Below the pieces are notes generated by a model, which was not told the origin of the DNA, made no database searches, and saw only the letters and a program-made list of their open reading frames with translations. A stretch of 35,139 bases of DNA from an uncultured Granulosicoccaceae bacterium (GTDB taxonomy: Bacteria > Pseudomonadota > Gammaproteobacteria > Granulosicoccales > Granulosicoccaceae), in the NCBI GenBank assembly GCA_937922945.1, contig CAKZUP010000215.1:1-35139 (forward strand). Reading direction: 5' to 3'. Below, piece after piece: positions 26,939-34,255 of the stretch; positions within the stretch are counted from its first letter, which is position 1, and each line of letters opens with the position of its first letter. The position numbers were made by a program, and so were the translations under genes.

Positions 26939-27706
26939 TCAACAATAGTCGTTGGACAGAACACCGTCCAGTTCCCATTTATCAATGGAAACATCATTGC
27001 GACTAAAGCGCACCGATTCGATCTGGCCCGATTTTGAAACCACTTTGTGAGGCGGCACTGTCAAAGTACCGGCAATAATTCGAAAGTCTTGTCCTGCGAA
27101 GCACGTTATGGGAGCGTAAAGATTTATGTCACCCAATCCGGCTGTTTTCAATCTGGATTTTCCTAACACTACGTTGTCGAGACCAAATACTTCTGGCTCA
27201 GACGAAATCGGTTTTTTTGTACGATTTTGGTAAAACGTTATCGAAAAACCTTTCCGCACCAGTTGCTCAGGCGTCATACCCGAAACGATTGCGTCACCTT
27301 TATTTTTCAATGACTTTGCCGGAATAGAAAGAGATAGAAAAACCTGAGTTATAACCGCTTTAGGGTTTTGTTTTCTAACTTCTTTGTTCTGTATACAGGA
27401 GCCGGATAATCGATAAACAAAGATCTTCGCAGAGCTATCATTGTCGCGTGCAGGAATTCTCAAGTCTTCCTTGGTTGACGTTCTGATACCCAGTCTTACA
27501 TTGTTGTAGCGAGGACTGGGCGCAATATCCTGAATCACTTGCTCATGCGTTTGAAACTGATGAGTGACTTTAACTTCGCAAGTTCGCGCTTCACGATCAA
27601 CAACAACGTTAACGCGCGGTGTAGTACATCCGAATAGGCTCAACACCAGTGCAACCAACACCAACGAGCGTATCAAATTAACCGGCGTTTTTTCAATGAA
27701 CATCAT
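26939..27706 (-). CDS. Lipoprotein of unknown family (paralogue A)
   Basis: This 255-residue lipoprotein has lipobox LFGC (Cys27). After RVNVVVDREARTCEVKVTHQ it has a region with Cys pairs, the segment LVRKGFSITFYQNRT, and the end IIAGTLTVPPHKVV...VSIDKWELDGVLSNDYC. The same architecture recurs in the 28028 gene: a T-C-x-x-x-V strand near the start, GFSITF, I.GT.TV.P and W(E)L/F.G.L...C at the very end. The two are therefore ancient tandem duplicates (paralogues). Both end in Cys. I recognise no domain. It lies inside the insertion and is read in the same direction as its paralogue, 321 bp downstream of it. Confidence 0.8.
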   Translation of the reverse strand: MMFIEKTPVNLIRSLVLVALVLSLFGCTTPRVNVVVDREARTCEVKVTHQFQTHEQVIQDIAPSPRYNNVRLGIRTSTKEDLRIPARDNDSSAKIFVYRLSGSCIQNKEVRKQNPKAVITQVFLSLSIPAKSLKNKGDAIVSGMTPEQLVRKGFSITFYQNRTKKPISSEPEVFGLDNVVLGKSRLKTAGLGDINLYAPITCFAGQDFRIIAGTLTVPPHKVVSKSGQIESVRFSRNDVSIDKWELDGVLSNDYC

Positions 27707-28027
27707 TTCAAAAAATCGATTCGTTATCGCGCCATCATCGGGTTAATGGTTATTCCGGTGAGGGACCGTTGTAGAAGAGCGCTAAGCTCCCGAGATTCAG
27801 ACCCAGGTACCCACATTTTCCACTGTATTTTGGCTAGATGAAGAACCTAATGGTTCCTTCGCTGTACAAGTGGCCATCACACATCTCAGTAACCGGATGC
27901 GGGTGTGATTGTTCCGCGCAACGCCCAAAATGGTCGTATAAGAAAATGGATTACTGAACGCTTGCGCAGAGTCCAGCACAGTCTGGATTTAGGGCGTAAC
28001 GGCACCGGACAAGAGTTTCTAATCCAT
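27707..28027. other. Spacer between the paired lipoprotein genes
   Basis: This 321-bp stretch has no supported gene. It holds an inverted repeat, ACGCCC (27921-27926) with GGGCGT (27992-27997), with flanking partial matches, and a small bulged hairpin (GAAGAACC/GGTTcCTTC) near 27839-27860. Either could end the upstream transcript. Confidence 0.35.
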
Positions 28028-28831
28028 TTAGCACTCAGACAATGATAAATACCCTTCAAATTCCCATCGATCAAGAATCACGCTATATTCACTTAATGGA
28101 CCCGATAATAACCCAGCTGTCGAATGTGTTTTAGTACCCGGCGCAACGGTAAAAGTACCACCTATCATTCTCATTTCTTCTCCATATATGCAATACCATG
28201 CATTCCCGGCTTCCGTTTCATCCAAAACGGTAGCTTTAAAATACGATGGCGCAAGACGCATTTGCCCGTTCTCAAAAATAGTGGGCTTGGAGGACGATGA
28301 ATTCAAATTCGGTAGCCGAGGAAATGTTATTGAGAATCCTTCTTGTGCCAGGTCAGCTGGAGCAAACCCATTGCCTATTGAATTTCCATCATGTTCCAAT
28401 GTTGGGGAAGGCAGCCACATTTCGATCCAAATTTCGGCACTCAGACTATTGACATCGGTTGCTTCCTGTCGACAAAAACCAAAGACATGATAAACAAATC
28501 GATCTTCTAGCTCTGCTTCTGATTTACCTTGTAACACAGGGTTGCGGCTATAATTGGCTATATCCTGGCGTGTTAGAGCATCTTCGCCTACCCGGACTAT
28601 TACATTTGCCCGCGAATCTTCCGGCTTATACGCGTCGTCGGAATAAGTTTGCGTGACAGTCTTGCCGCGATAGCTAACTGTTGTAATGCATGTGTGATTG
28701 TTGTGATCGTACGAAATACTTATCTTCGGCAAATCCTTCTGATCACTCGCAGTTGAGGTTGCGGTAGTACCACAACCAAAAAGGCAGAACATGATTGTTG
28801 TAACAATAATTCCAATTCGACTATGAAACAT
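28028..28831 (-). CDS. Lipoprotein of unknown family (paralogue B)
   Basis: This 267-residue lipoprotein has lipobox LFGC (Cys20). It shares with the 26939 product the segments LAQEGFSITF, MIGGTFTVAPGTK and VILDRWEFEGYLSLSEC, plus the early T-C strand (NNHTCITTVSY) and a central Cys (FGFCRQ). It is the upstream member of the pair. Identity is modest, so the duplication is old. No known domain is visible. Neither protein has membrane segments beyond the signal, so both are likely anchored in the envelope, facing the periplasm or the outside. Confidence 0.8.
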   Translation of the reverse strand: MFHSRIGIIVTTIMFCLFGCGTTATSTASDQKDLPKISISYDHNNHTCITTVSYRGKTVTQTYSDDAYKPEDSRANVIVRVGEDALTRQDIANYSRNPVLQGKSEAELEDRFVYHVFGFCRQEATDVNSLSAEIWIEMWLPSPTLEHDGNSIGNGFAPADLAQEGFSITFPRLPNLNSSSSKPTIFENGQMRLAPSYFKATVLDETEAGNAWYCIYGEEMRMIGGTFTVAPGTKTHSTAGLLSGPLSEYSVILDRWEFEGYLSLSEC

Positions 28832-29425
28832 AAAAGCACTCTATTGTTGAACCGGTGAATCACAGTTCAGGTTCGATTGGCTATGTGCAAATACAGACGC
28901 CGAGTTGCACAAAATGAAGACAAAAAGGATTGTGGGTTTTGCCAAACGAAGAGTGAAAATCTTGCTTGCGTACTGAGCCGGGCGTTGCGGTGACCACATA
29001 CCAAGTCCCTTTGTATATTTGATAACGCGGAAAAAGTAACATATGGACTGGCACGAGTAAAGGCTCCTCGCTTGTTGAAATTCGATATTGTTCTGCTGGT
29101 TTGACTAATCGATCCCAGTTGAGAACAAAACCAGATAATCATCAGGAAACCAGCTCGTTATTCACCGTAAATCAGCGAGACAAAAAACTGGACAGAGCGA
29201 AGATTGCTAGCCATATGGCAGTGACAACTCCGCGACGGACTGACCAGAACTATACTTTTTTATAGGAAATCAATACCGGCATTTCTTTTTGCAGGCACTA
29301 ATACGAAATCAGCTGATATCCATAGACATAGTGTGATCAAACGATAAACAAAACATGGAGACAAGCACATCCTTATGAAACAATGCTCCGTCGGCGACAC
29401 GATATCAAAGGACGGTCAATCAACA
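28832..29425. other. Divergent intergenic region inside the insertion
   Basis: About 590 bp lie between the lipoprotein B start and the secreted-protein start. The open frames seen here look like noise in composition. The region must hold divergent promoters, but I could not assign boxes. A GGAG at 29356-29359 precedes an alternative ATG at 29375 by about 15 nt. Confidence 0.35.
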
Positions 29426-30033
29426 ATGAATCCTATCCGAAACATCAAGCGTATTCTACTGCTACTGATCGTAGGCTTTTCCATCGCACATGCGCAGTTT
29501 GAGGGGCCGTTGTATGACGTTAGTGAATTTGATGTCTATGGCGTGAAATTAGGCATGACTGCTGACGAAGCGGCGGTTGCGTTAAGTAAGTCGCTCGGTG
29601 TTGAACCAAAACGGATAAAAAGAATGACACGTGGTACGGGTGAAAACCGAACCGTGTTTGAGGTCTCGTATTATTATAAGGAGTTTACAGTCGAGGCCCG
29701 GCTGTCAAGGGTTCTTTCCGAGAACAATGAGTATATTGATATCGTCGAAAAAAAGTACATGAAGATGTGATTGACAGGCAAGTGTTGTTGGAGCAAACCA
29801 TTGCTCAATATGGTCCTCCAACAGTGGTACGACAACGGGGTGAAATACAACATTATCACTGGTGCACCAAGCTGGTCCAATTTGATGGTAAAGATTCTGT
29901 TCCGGGCGTTGCGAACCTATCGTTGAACCATAGGGATGTTTTGCGTTTATCCACAGGCGTCTATACCTACCAAAGCGAAGAACGAATATTCGCCAATCGG
30001 TATCGTAGTTCACTACAACAATCGCGTTTATAG
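29426..30033 (+). CDS. Secreted protein encoded in two frames (frameshifted or recoded)
   Basis: The first frame starts best at the ATG 29426 (signal peptide ending SIAHA; an upstream ATG at 29375 would add 17 residues before it). It reads through VYGVKLGMTADEAAVALSKS to a TGA at 29768-29770. The second frame (-1) continues as VHEDVIDRQVLLEQTIAQYG, then PPTVV...HYHWC, to 30033. A '(K)YG.P' motif followed by a Trp segment is what normally ends proteins with the 'GMT.DEA...L' start, so one product of about 200 residues was intended. The frames meet at A_AAA_AAG (29749-29755) in the correct phase for -1 slippage. It may be a disabled gene (one A lost) or programmed frameshifting. Function unknown. 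Confidence 0.65.
29749..29755 (+). promoter_or_regulatory. A_AAA_AAG slippery heptamer
   Basis: The codons are GAA AAA AAG, so the heptamer is in the canonical phase for -1 slippage, as in dnaX. After slipping, translation enters the second frame with GTA CAT GAA. A perfect 8-bp stem (29786-29793 with 29816-29823) lies downstream, but 30 nt away, further than usual for a stimulatory hairpin. Confidence 0.4.
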
Positions 30034-30118
30034 GCATAGTCGCACAGAAAATCCCGTCCACTACTACCGGCCCTATACTAAAGTTTGGGAGTTATATTAA
30101 ATACATTGACCACTTGAA

Positions 30119-30361
30119 CTAAATTATGCTACCCAACCCAAGCACCACGAGGCTAGACCAAATCAAAATTCCTATAACAATTCCAACAATGGCTATAAGA
30201 GCATGTCGTATTGATTTACGGGTAGAGTATGTACTGATAAGAATAAAGTTCGGGCCGGGACTCGATGCGGCAGCAATTTGAAAACCGAAAACAAGCAACA
30301 ATAAAATTAGACTGAGCCCCAAAGTTTTTATCCTGGTAATGCAAAGTAGCGACAATCCCAA
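30119..30361 (-). pseudogene. LysE/RhtB-family exporter, N-terminal part of the interrupted gene
   Basis: The frame reads LGLSLILLLLVFGFQIAAAS, then SPGPNFILISTYSTRKSIRH, then ALIAIVGIVIGILIWSSLVV and LGLGSII, and stops at the insertion border (TAG at 30119-30121). The PGPN motif and following basic loop are the N-terminal signature of LysE/RhtB exporters. It joins in frame to the piece at 26335-26767 through the duplicated 8-mer. Only a TTG start (30361 or a later TTG) is available; an ATG at 30398 is in another frame. The original start may therefore also be damaged. Confidence 0.88.
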
Positions 30362-30844
30362 GCCCGAGCACGGCGATTAACGATAAGAGTGCTTTCAAAG
30401 GCTTTCCGAGAATTCGATGCTTTCATTCGATATCGTTGGCAATACAGGAATCATGATCTTTCCGTTACACCGAGTGTTGAAGCAATGATCATCGTAAGTA
30501 TACCAAGTGTACCGATAGTCGCGAGCACACGAAGAATGCCCCAATTTGCCATTCGGGAATTCACGAAAACTATCGATGCGTAGACCTTTCGATCGAACGC
30601 CATCCTACACTTTAATGTTTTTAGATGCTCTGAACCCTGTTGAGTGCCGCGATCAGCAAAGAACTAGGTCGTGCGTTTGCTTACACTAGTAAAACCAAAT
30701 GGACCAAGCTGCAAAGAAAATCAAATTATTCGGTCTTTCATACCGAGAATTACAGCCCGCTTCTGAACATGTCTGCAAGTAAACTGCGTCCAAATTCCAA
30801 TTACGCACAGCCCACTGAAGGCTCTGCCAGTAAAGGCAAACATT
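30362..30844. other. Intergenic region before the dmdA-like gene
   Basis: This is 483 bp without a supported gene. A 33-codon hydrophobic minus-strand frame (30451-30552) and short plus-strand frames exist but lack ribosome binding sites and family likeness. The region should hold the promoter of the 30845 gene. Its AAAGG ribosome binding site lies at 30832-30836. Confidence 0.4.
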
Positions 30845-31990
30845 ATGACCAACGCTGACGACTTTGGCTTCGGAACTCAGATTCGCAAATCCCCTTATTT
30901 TGATGCAACCGTTCGCTGGGGCGCGAAAGGATTTTCCGTCTACAACCACATGTATATTCCGCGCGATTTCGGTGACCCCGAAGCAAACTTCTGGAATCTA
31001 GTCAACGATGCAATTCTTTGCGATGTGGCGGTGGAACGTCAGGTGGAAATAACCGGCCCCGATGCTGCCAGGTTTGTACAGATGCTGACACCGCGCGACC
31101 TCTCTACGCTTGCAGTAGGGCAATGCAAATACATTCTGATCACCAATGCCAAAGGTGGAATTTTAAATGACCCTATCCTGCTAAGACTGTCTGAAAATCA
31201 CTTCTGGATTTCCTTGGCCGATAGCGATATTTTGTTGTGGGCATCAGGCGTAGCGGTGCATGCCGGCCTGGATGTCACCATTTGCGAACCCGATGTATCA
31301 CCTCTGCAACTACAAGGCCCAAAATCTGGCGACATAATGAAAGCTTTGTTTGGCGAGAGTATTTTGGATCTGCGCTACTACTGGCTCCGCCAAGTTGAGC
31401 TGGACGGTATTCCACTGGTCGTATCGCGCACCGGGTGGTCTAGTGAACTGGGGTATGAGATTTATTTGCAAGACGGGTCGCGTGGCGATGATCTGTGGGA
31501 AAAGATCATGGCGGCAGGCACACCTTTCAATCTCAAACCCGGACACACATCGTCGATTCGACGCATCGAGGGAGGCATGCTGTCTTATCACGCCGATGCA
31601 GACATCCATACCAACCCTTACGAGCTCGGTTTGGACCGGCTGGTCAACGTGGATATGGACGCCGAATTCATCGGTAAGTCTGCGTTACGAACCATTCGCG
31701 ATAGGGGTGTGACGCGCAAGCAAGTCGGTTTGATCATAGACTGCGAACCTTTGAAAGGGCCGAACACCACCTTCTGGCCAATTTTAAAAGATGAACAAAC
31801 AGTCGGCAAAGTGACCTCAGCCGTTTACTCCCCCCGCCTCCAGAAAAACATCGCACTTGCGATGGTGTCTATCGACTGCACGGACATAAGTACCGTTCTC
31901 ACCGTTCAGACCGCATCGGGATCGATGACAGCAACCGTTGTTGAAATTCCGTTTTACGACCCGAAAAAGACAATAACAACTGCAACCTGA
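30845..31990 (+). CDS. dmdA: DmdA-like aminomethyltransferase/demethylase (GcvT family)
   Basis: This is a 381-residue, tetrahydrofolate-dependent T-protein-fold enzyme. The N-terminus (FGFGTQIRKSPYF...GAKGFSVYNHMYIP) and TPRDLS are more like DMSP demethylase DmdA than glycine-cleavage GcvT. Core motifs are CDVAVERQVEITGPDA (60-75), GGILNDP (104-110), LQGPKS (156-161), SRTGWSSELGYEIY (194-207) and RRIEGGMLSYHADAD. DmdA moves a methyl group from dimethylsulfoniopropionate to tetrahydrofolate. Close relatives of unknown substrate share these motifs, so the substrate call is moderate. The ribosome binding site is good. It stands alone, without dmdB, dmdC or dmdD beside it. The window's betaine-type importer could bring in DMSP (inference). 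Confidence 0.75.
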   Translation: MTNADDFGFGTQIRKSPYFDATVRWGAKGFSVYNHMYIPRDFGDPEANFWNLVNDAILCDVAVERQVEITGPDAARFVQMLTPRDLSTLAVGQCKYILITNAKGGILNDPILLRLSENHFWISLADSDILLWASGVAVHAGLDVTICEPDVSPLQLQGPKSGDIMKALFGESILDLRYYWLRQVELDGIPLVVSRTGWSSELGYEIYLQDGSRGDDLWEKIMAAGTPFNLKPGHTSSIRRIEGGMLSYHADADIHTNPYELGLDRLVNVDMDAEFIGKSALRTIRDRGVTRKQVGLIIDCEPLKGPNTTFWPILKDEQTVGKVTSAVYSPRLQKNIALAMVSIDCTDISTVLTVQTASGSMTATVVEIPFYDPKKTITTAT

Positions 31991-32038
31991 CGCTGGAACA
32001 CATGATGACTTTATGCGTTAGCTGCCACGACAGGTTGG

Positions 32039-32194
32039 CTAAACGGCGTCGCCTAGCAAAGACCCCAGTTGAACAGCCAATGCCGGTTTAAATCCTCCCC
32101 TTACTCCGACCTTGATAGTTTCGGCAAATACAGCTCCTGGCGCTGCGTTGAAAAGAAATCCTAATAGCAATGCCGCAAAAAAAAGCGTTGTCAT
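32039..32194 (-). pseudogene. LysE-family exporter, N-terminal remnant
   Basis: A 51-codon frame with ATG at 32194 reads MTTLFFAALLLGFLFNAAPG, then AVFAETIKVGVRGGFKPALA, then VQLGSLLGDAV, and stops (TAG at 32039-32041). This is the N-terminus of a LysE-type exporter (APPGAV.AE...G...GF..ALAVQLGSL.GD). It breaks exactly where the conserved 'GDA.W' should continue. No downstream part is seen between here and dmdA, so it is a deletion remnant. It belongs to a different LysE subgroup from the interrupted gene at 26-30 kb. The remaining stretch to 32312 shows no gene. Confidence 0.8.
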
Positions 32195-32312
32195 ATTCGT
32201 CTCACATTTGAATGTTTAATAATAATGGCAATTCGGACAACTTCTACATTATTGGGTACTACTTCTGTAAGGTGCATTCAGTATTTTTGAAAAGTAAGAT
32301 TCACTCAACGGA

Positions 32313-32789
32313 CTACACCTCCTCTTTTAAGCCGAGAATTACAGCTTTTATTCGCTTTTCTACTGTAGGTTTTGTTTTTGCAGTAGCTACAGTATGGCAG
32401 AGGGCGCGCTGCTTCCCGGGGGTAAGCGACTCCCATACTTTTAACGCTGCCCTATCTTGTATCAGCGCCGCTTGAAGCTCATCTGGGACGGAAACAGCGG
32501 ATTGATCTGCAACCGTGAATTGAACCATTACCTGATCACCGAGTTCAACACCAATTTCTTTAAGCACTGTTTTTGAAACAATTAGATATGTTTTCCCATG
32601 CCCTGGCTGAAACGCACCATCTATCGGGTAACCCAAAATATCTGCGTTCACTCTTAGTCTGGGATATTGCTTAAAAGGTAGCTTTCTTTTTATTTCTTCA
32701 GGCAGATATACAACGGTATAACCCATTCTACCGAAGTCATGATACTCAATTGAGGTTTCAAACTCCCAGACCTTGCTTTGCTTGCTCAT
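32313..32789 (-). CDS. DUF1905 / YdeI-OmpD-associated family protein
   Basis: This 158-residue cytoplasmic protein has two parts. Residues about 7-95 fit DUF1905 (YTVVYLPEEIKRKLP, RLRVNADILGYPIDGAFQPG, YLIVSKTVLKEIGVELGDQV). Residues about 98-155 fit the YdeI/OmpD-associated tail (VPDELQAALIQDRAALKVWE, SLTPGKQR, TVEKRIKAVI). The two-part arrangement is common in bacteria; members are linked to bacteriocin protection or stress, but the molecular role is unsettled. The ATG at 32789 gives the family's usual start. It is followed by no partner gene and lies 117 bp after the next gene on the same strand. Confidence 0.88.
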   Translation of the reverse strand: MSKQSKVWEFETSIEYHDFGRMGYTVVYLPEEIKRKLPFKQYPRLRVNADILGYPIDGAFQPGHGKTYLIVSKTVLKEIGVELGDQVMVQFTVADQSAVSVPDELQAALIQDRAALKVWESLTPGKQRALCHTVATAKTKPTVEKRIKAVILGLKEEV

Positions 32790-32906
32790 ATCTTCGAATA
32801 ACTATTGTTTTAATACCAAACATCTACGTTGATAGACACTGAACTATTTTATAATACGACTGCGCGGTGCAGTGGGTTCAATCCGTCAACTGCGACAATC
32901 GCTCAT

Positions 32907-33869
32907 TTAGTCTGAATACAGTAAACGCATCACTATCTGCTCACCATGCGTTGAAGTAAGAGTTGATACCCGCACTTCGTATGGTTGGCCTGCAATCATC
33001 AAAGAGATTTTCCCTTCTTGTGGTTTTTGTGTTTGCCTAAAATCAAGTTTGGCCATGAACTTGATTCGTTGGATCATCTGAGTCACTGCTCTTGGCGGAG
33101 GCTCAATAAGTTCAGACACTACACCATCGATGGTGTGTCGAAAATACGTTTTATGTTTAGCTGGCTCAATGCGTATGTCAGATGCGCATTTTCGAATGGC
33201 TTCTGTAAAAATCATGTTTACTAGTGTGAAGATCTCTTCTGGAAAATCATTTGGACTATCGATCGCCCTCTTATCCCCAGCTGACGATAGCAATGCGCCA
33301 ATTTGCTTGAGTTCCCCATCAATATCTTTTAATACTATTCTAAGCACATGCTCTTCATCAGACTTAGTGTTTTTTTGTTTCCACAGTACATCTATAAAAT
33401 CGTTCCTACGAATTATCCCAATAAACCTGGACTCGCGCGAAATTGCTGTGCATGGGGACGACGCAGTTTCAGCTTCACGCCACTGCCTTTCTACGTCTTT
33501 TCTTATTTCGTCATTCTCAATAACATCCCTGGGTAAATTTCTTGAGTGTAGCTTCCAATCTTGAGCATTGGCACCATCAACTACATCTTGCCTGATAGGG
33601 TCAGCTATTTTTAAAATTTCCGAATCTGACCTATCAACACTTAAGGAGTGATCAGGCGAAAGAGCTATCTGTGTGTTTTTATCATTCGGATGACGTTCTG
33701 CATTCTGTTGTCCCTTGGATAATTCCGCTGCATACGTATTCCAGTCCGGATATCCTTCGATCTTTGAAAGCACTTCCAGGGATTCGGTGTGTTTGAGTTG
33801 GTGACCCATGACACGCAACACGTCACGCAGTTTGACTGCGCGAGCTTTCACTTCACTTGAAGATTTCAT
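32907..33869 (-). CDS. GspE/PilB N2-like domain protein without the ATPase core
   Basis: This 320-residue protein has three parts. The N-terminal ~50 residues (VKARAVKLRDVLRVMGHQLK, HTESLEVLSKIEGYPDWNTY) resemble the short helical module found before many unrelated domains in proteobacteria ('K..L...G..LSHS..LE..A...GY.dWN'). The middle is variable and charged. Residues 210-318 closely follow the N2 domain of type II secretion/type IV pilus ATPases: VNMIFTEAIRKCASDIRIEP, RHTIDGVVSEL, RIKFMAKLDFRQTQKPQEGK, VRVSTLTSTHGEQIVMRLL. It stops (TAA) just where the RecA-like ATPase domain with Walker A should follow, and no continuation is seen downstream. It is either a truncated ATPase or a stand-alone binding or regulatory protein. 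Confidence 0.8.
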   Translation of the reverse strand: MKSSSEVKARAVKLRDVLRVMGHQLKHTESLEVLSKIEGYPDWNTYAAELSKGQQNAERHPNDKNTQIALSPDHSLSVDRSDSEILKIADPIRQDVVDGANAQDWKLHSRNLPRDVIENDEIRKDVERQWREAETASSPCTAISRESRFIGIIRRNDFIDVLWKQKNTKSDEEHVLRIVLKDIDGELKQIGALLSSAGDKRAIDSPNDFPEEIFTLVNMIFTEAIRKCASDIRIEPAKHKTYFRHTIDGVVSELIEPPPRAVTQMIQRIKFMAKLDFRQTQKPQEGKISLMIAGQPYEVRVSTLTSTHGEQIVMRLLYSD

Positions 33870-34255
33870 TGATTTTCAACCTGTGTAGGTGCGGGTAATT
33901 TGCTGGTGCTCGCATTGCCAGTGACCCGCAAGCCACAAGGATGAAAAATATTGATTAGAACACATTGACCGAACCATATAGGTTGCGAGCGGCAGGCTGT
34001 GTTGGCCTTTTGCAAAAATTACTAGCAAATTCGCCGTTTGTCAAACTAAGAGCTTTAAGTACTCGGTGGTACTTCTTTTTTTCTTAGACCTACAAAGAAG
34101 TTAGCGACACAGCCGCCATTTAAAATATACCCCAACGCTAACTATTTCTGTCCCAACTTGACGTCTGCTAATGGCAAGCGTTTGCTGACTGTGACAACAC
34201 AAAAAATCTGTTAATGCGCCGTTCCATCTAAGCCAAACTATTGGTAAATCGAGTC
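33870..34255. other. Intergenic region
   Basis: This 386-bp stretch has no supported gene. The only clear signal is the hairpin at 34057-34082. Confidence 0.4.
34057..34082 (+). terminator. Possible terminator hairpin
   Basis: AAGTAC (34057-34062) pairs with GTACTT (34069-34074) around a 6-nt loop and is followed by C and seven T. The stem is short and AU-rich. There is no plus-strand gene just upstream, so it would end an unseen transcript or be fortuitous. Confidence 0.4.

Larger units (their letters stand above)
26768..30120. mobile_element. 3,353-bp insertion in a lysE-type gene, no transposase seen
   Basis: The borders are fixed by the split gene and the 8-bp direct repeat. The insert carries two minus-strand lipoprotein genes, one plus-strand secreted-protein gene and about 1.3 kb of non-coding DNA. 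I found no transposase or integrase frame and no terminal inverted repeats. The left end starts GTAAGCG, which resembles the GTAA ends of IS66-family elements (also 8-bp duplications), but the right end (TTGAACT) does not match it. It may be a non-autonomous or internally deleted element, or a passenger moved by a transposase acting in trans. Confidence 0.75.

Noticed and set aside
27918..28001. Possible integron attC-like site between the paired lipoprotein genes (ACGCCC ... GGGCGT)
   Set aside because: The flanks do not match the RYYYAAC / GTTRRRY core boxes on either strand, and no integrase or further sites were found. I treat it as a simple inverted repeat.
28867..29142. 91-codon minus-strand frame upstream of lipoprotein B
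   Set aside because: Residue composition and lack of a start signal suggest noise, and it lies in the expected promoter region.
30451..30552. 33-codon hydrophobic minus-strand frame
   Set aside because: It has no ribosome binding site, no family likeness and a length expected by chance, so it is not listed as a gene.
30362..30844. Glycine-type riboswitch before the T-protein gene
   Set aside because: No conserved aptamer-like helices or motifs were seen in the leader, and the enzyme is DmdA-like, not GcvT.
30640..30858. Plus-strand frame overlapping the dmdA-like start
   Set aside because: It overlaps a well-supported gene start and its composition is not protein-like.
31991..32041. Imperfect palindrome (TTAGC...GCTAA) after dmdA as a terminator
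   Set aside because: It has internal mismatches and no T tract on either strand.
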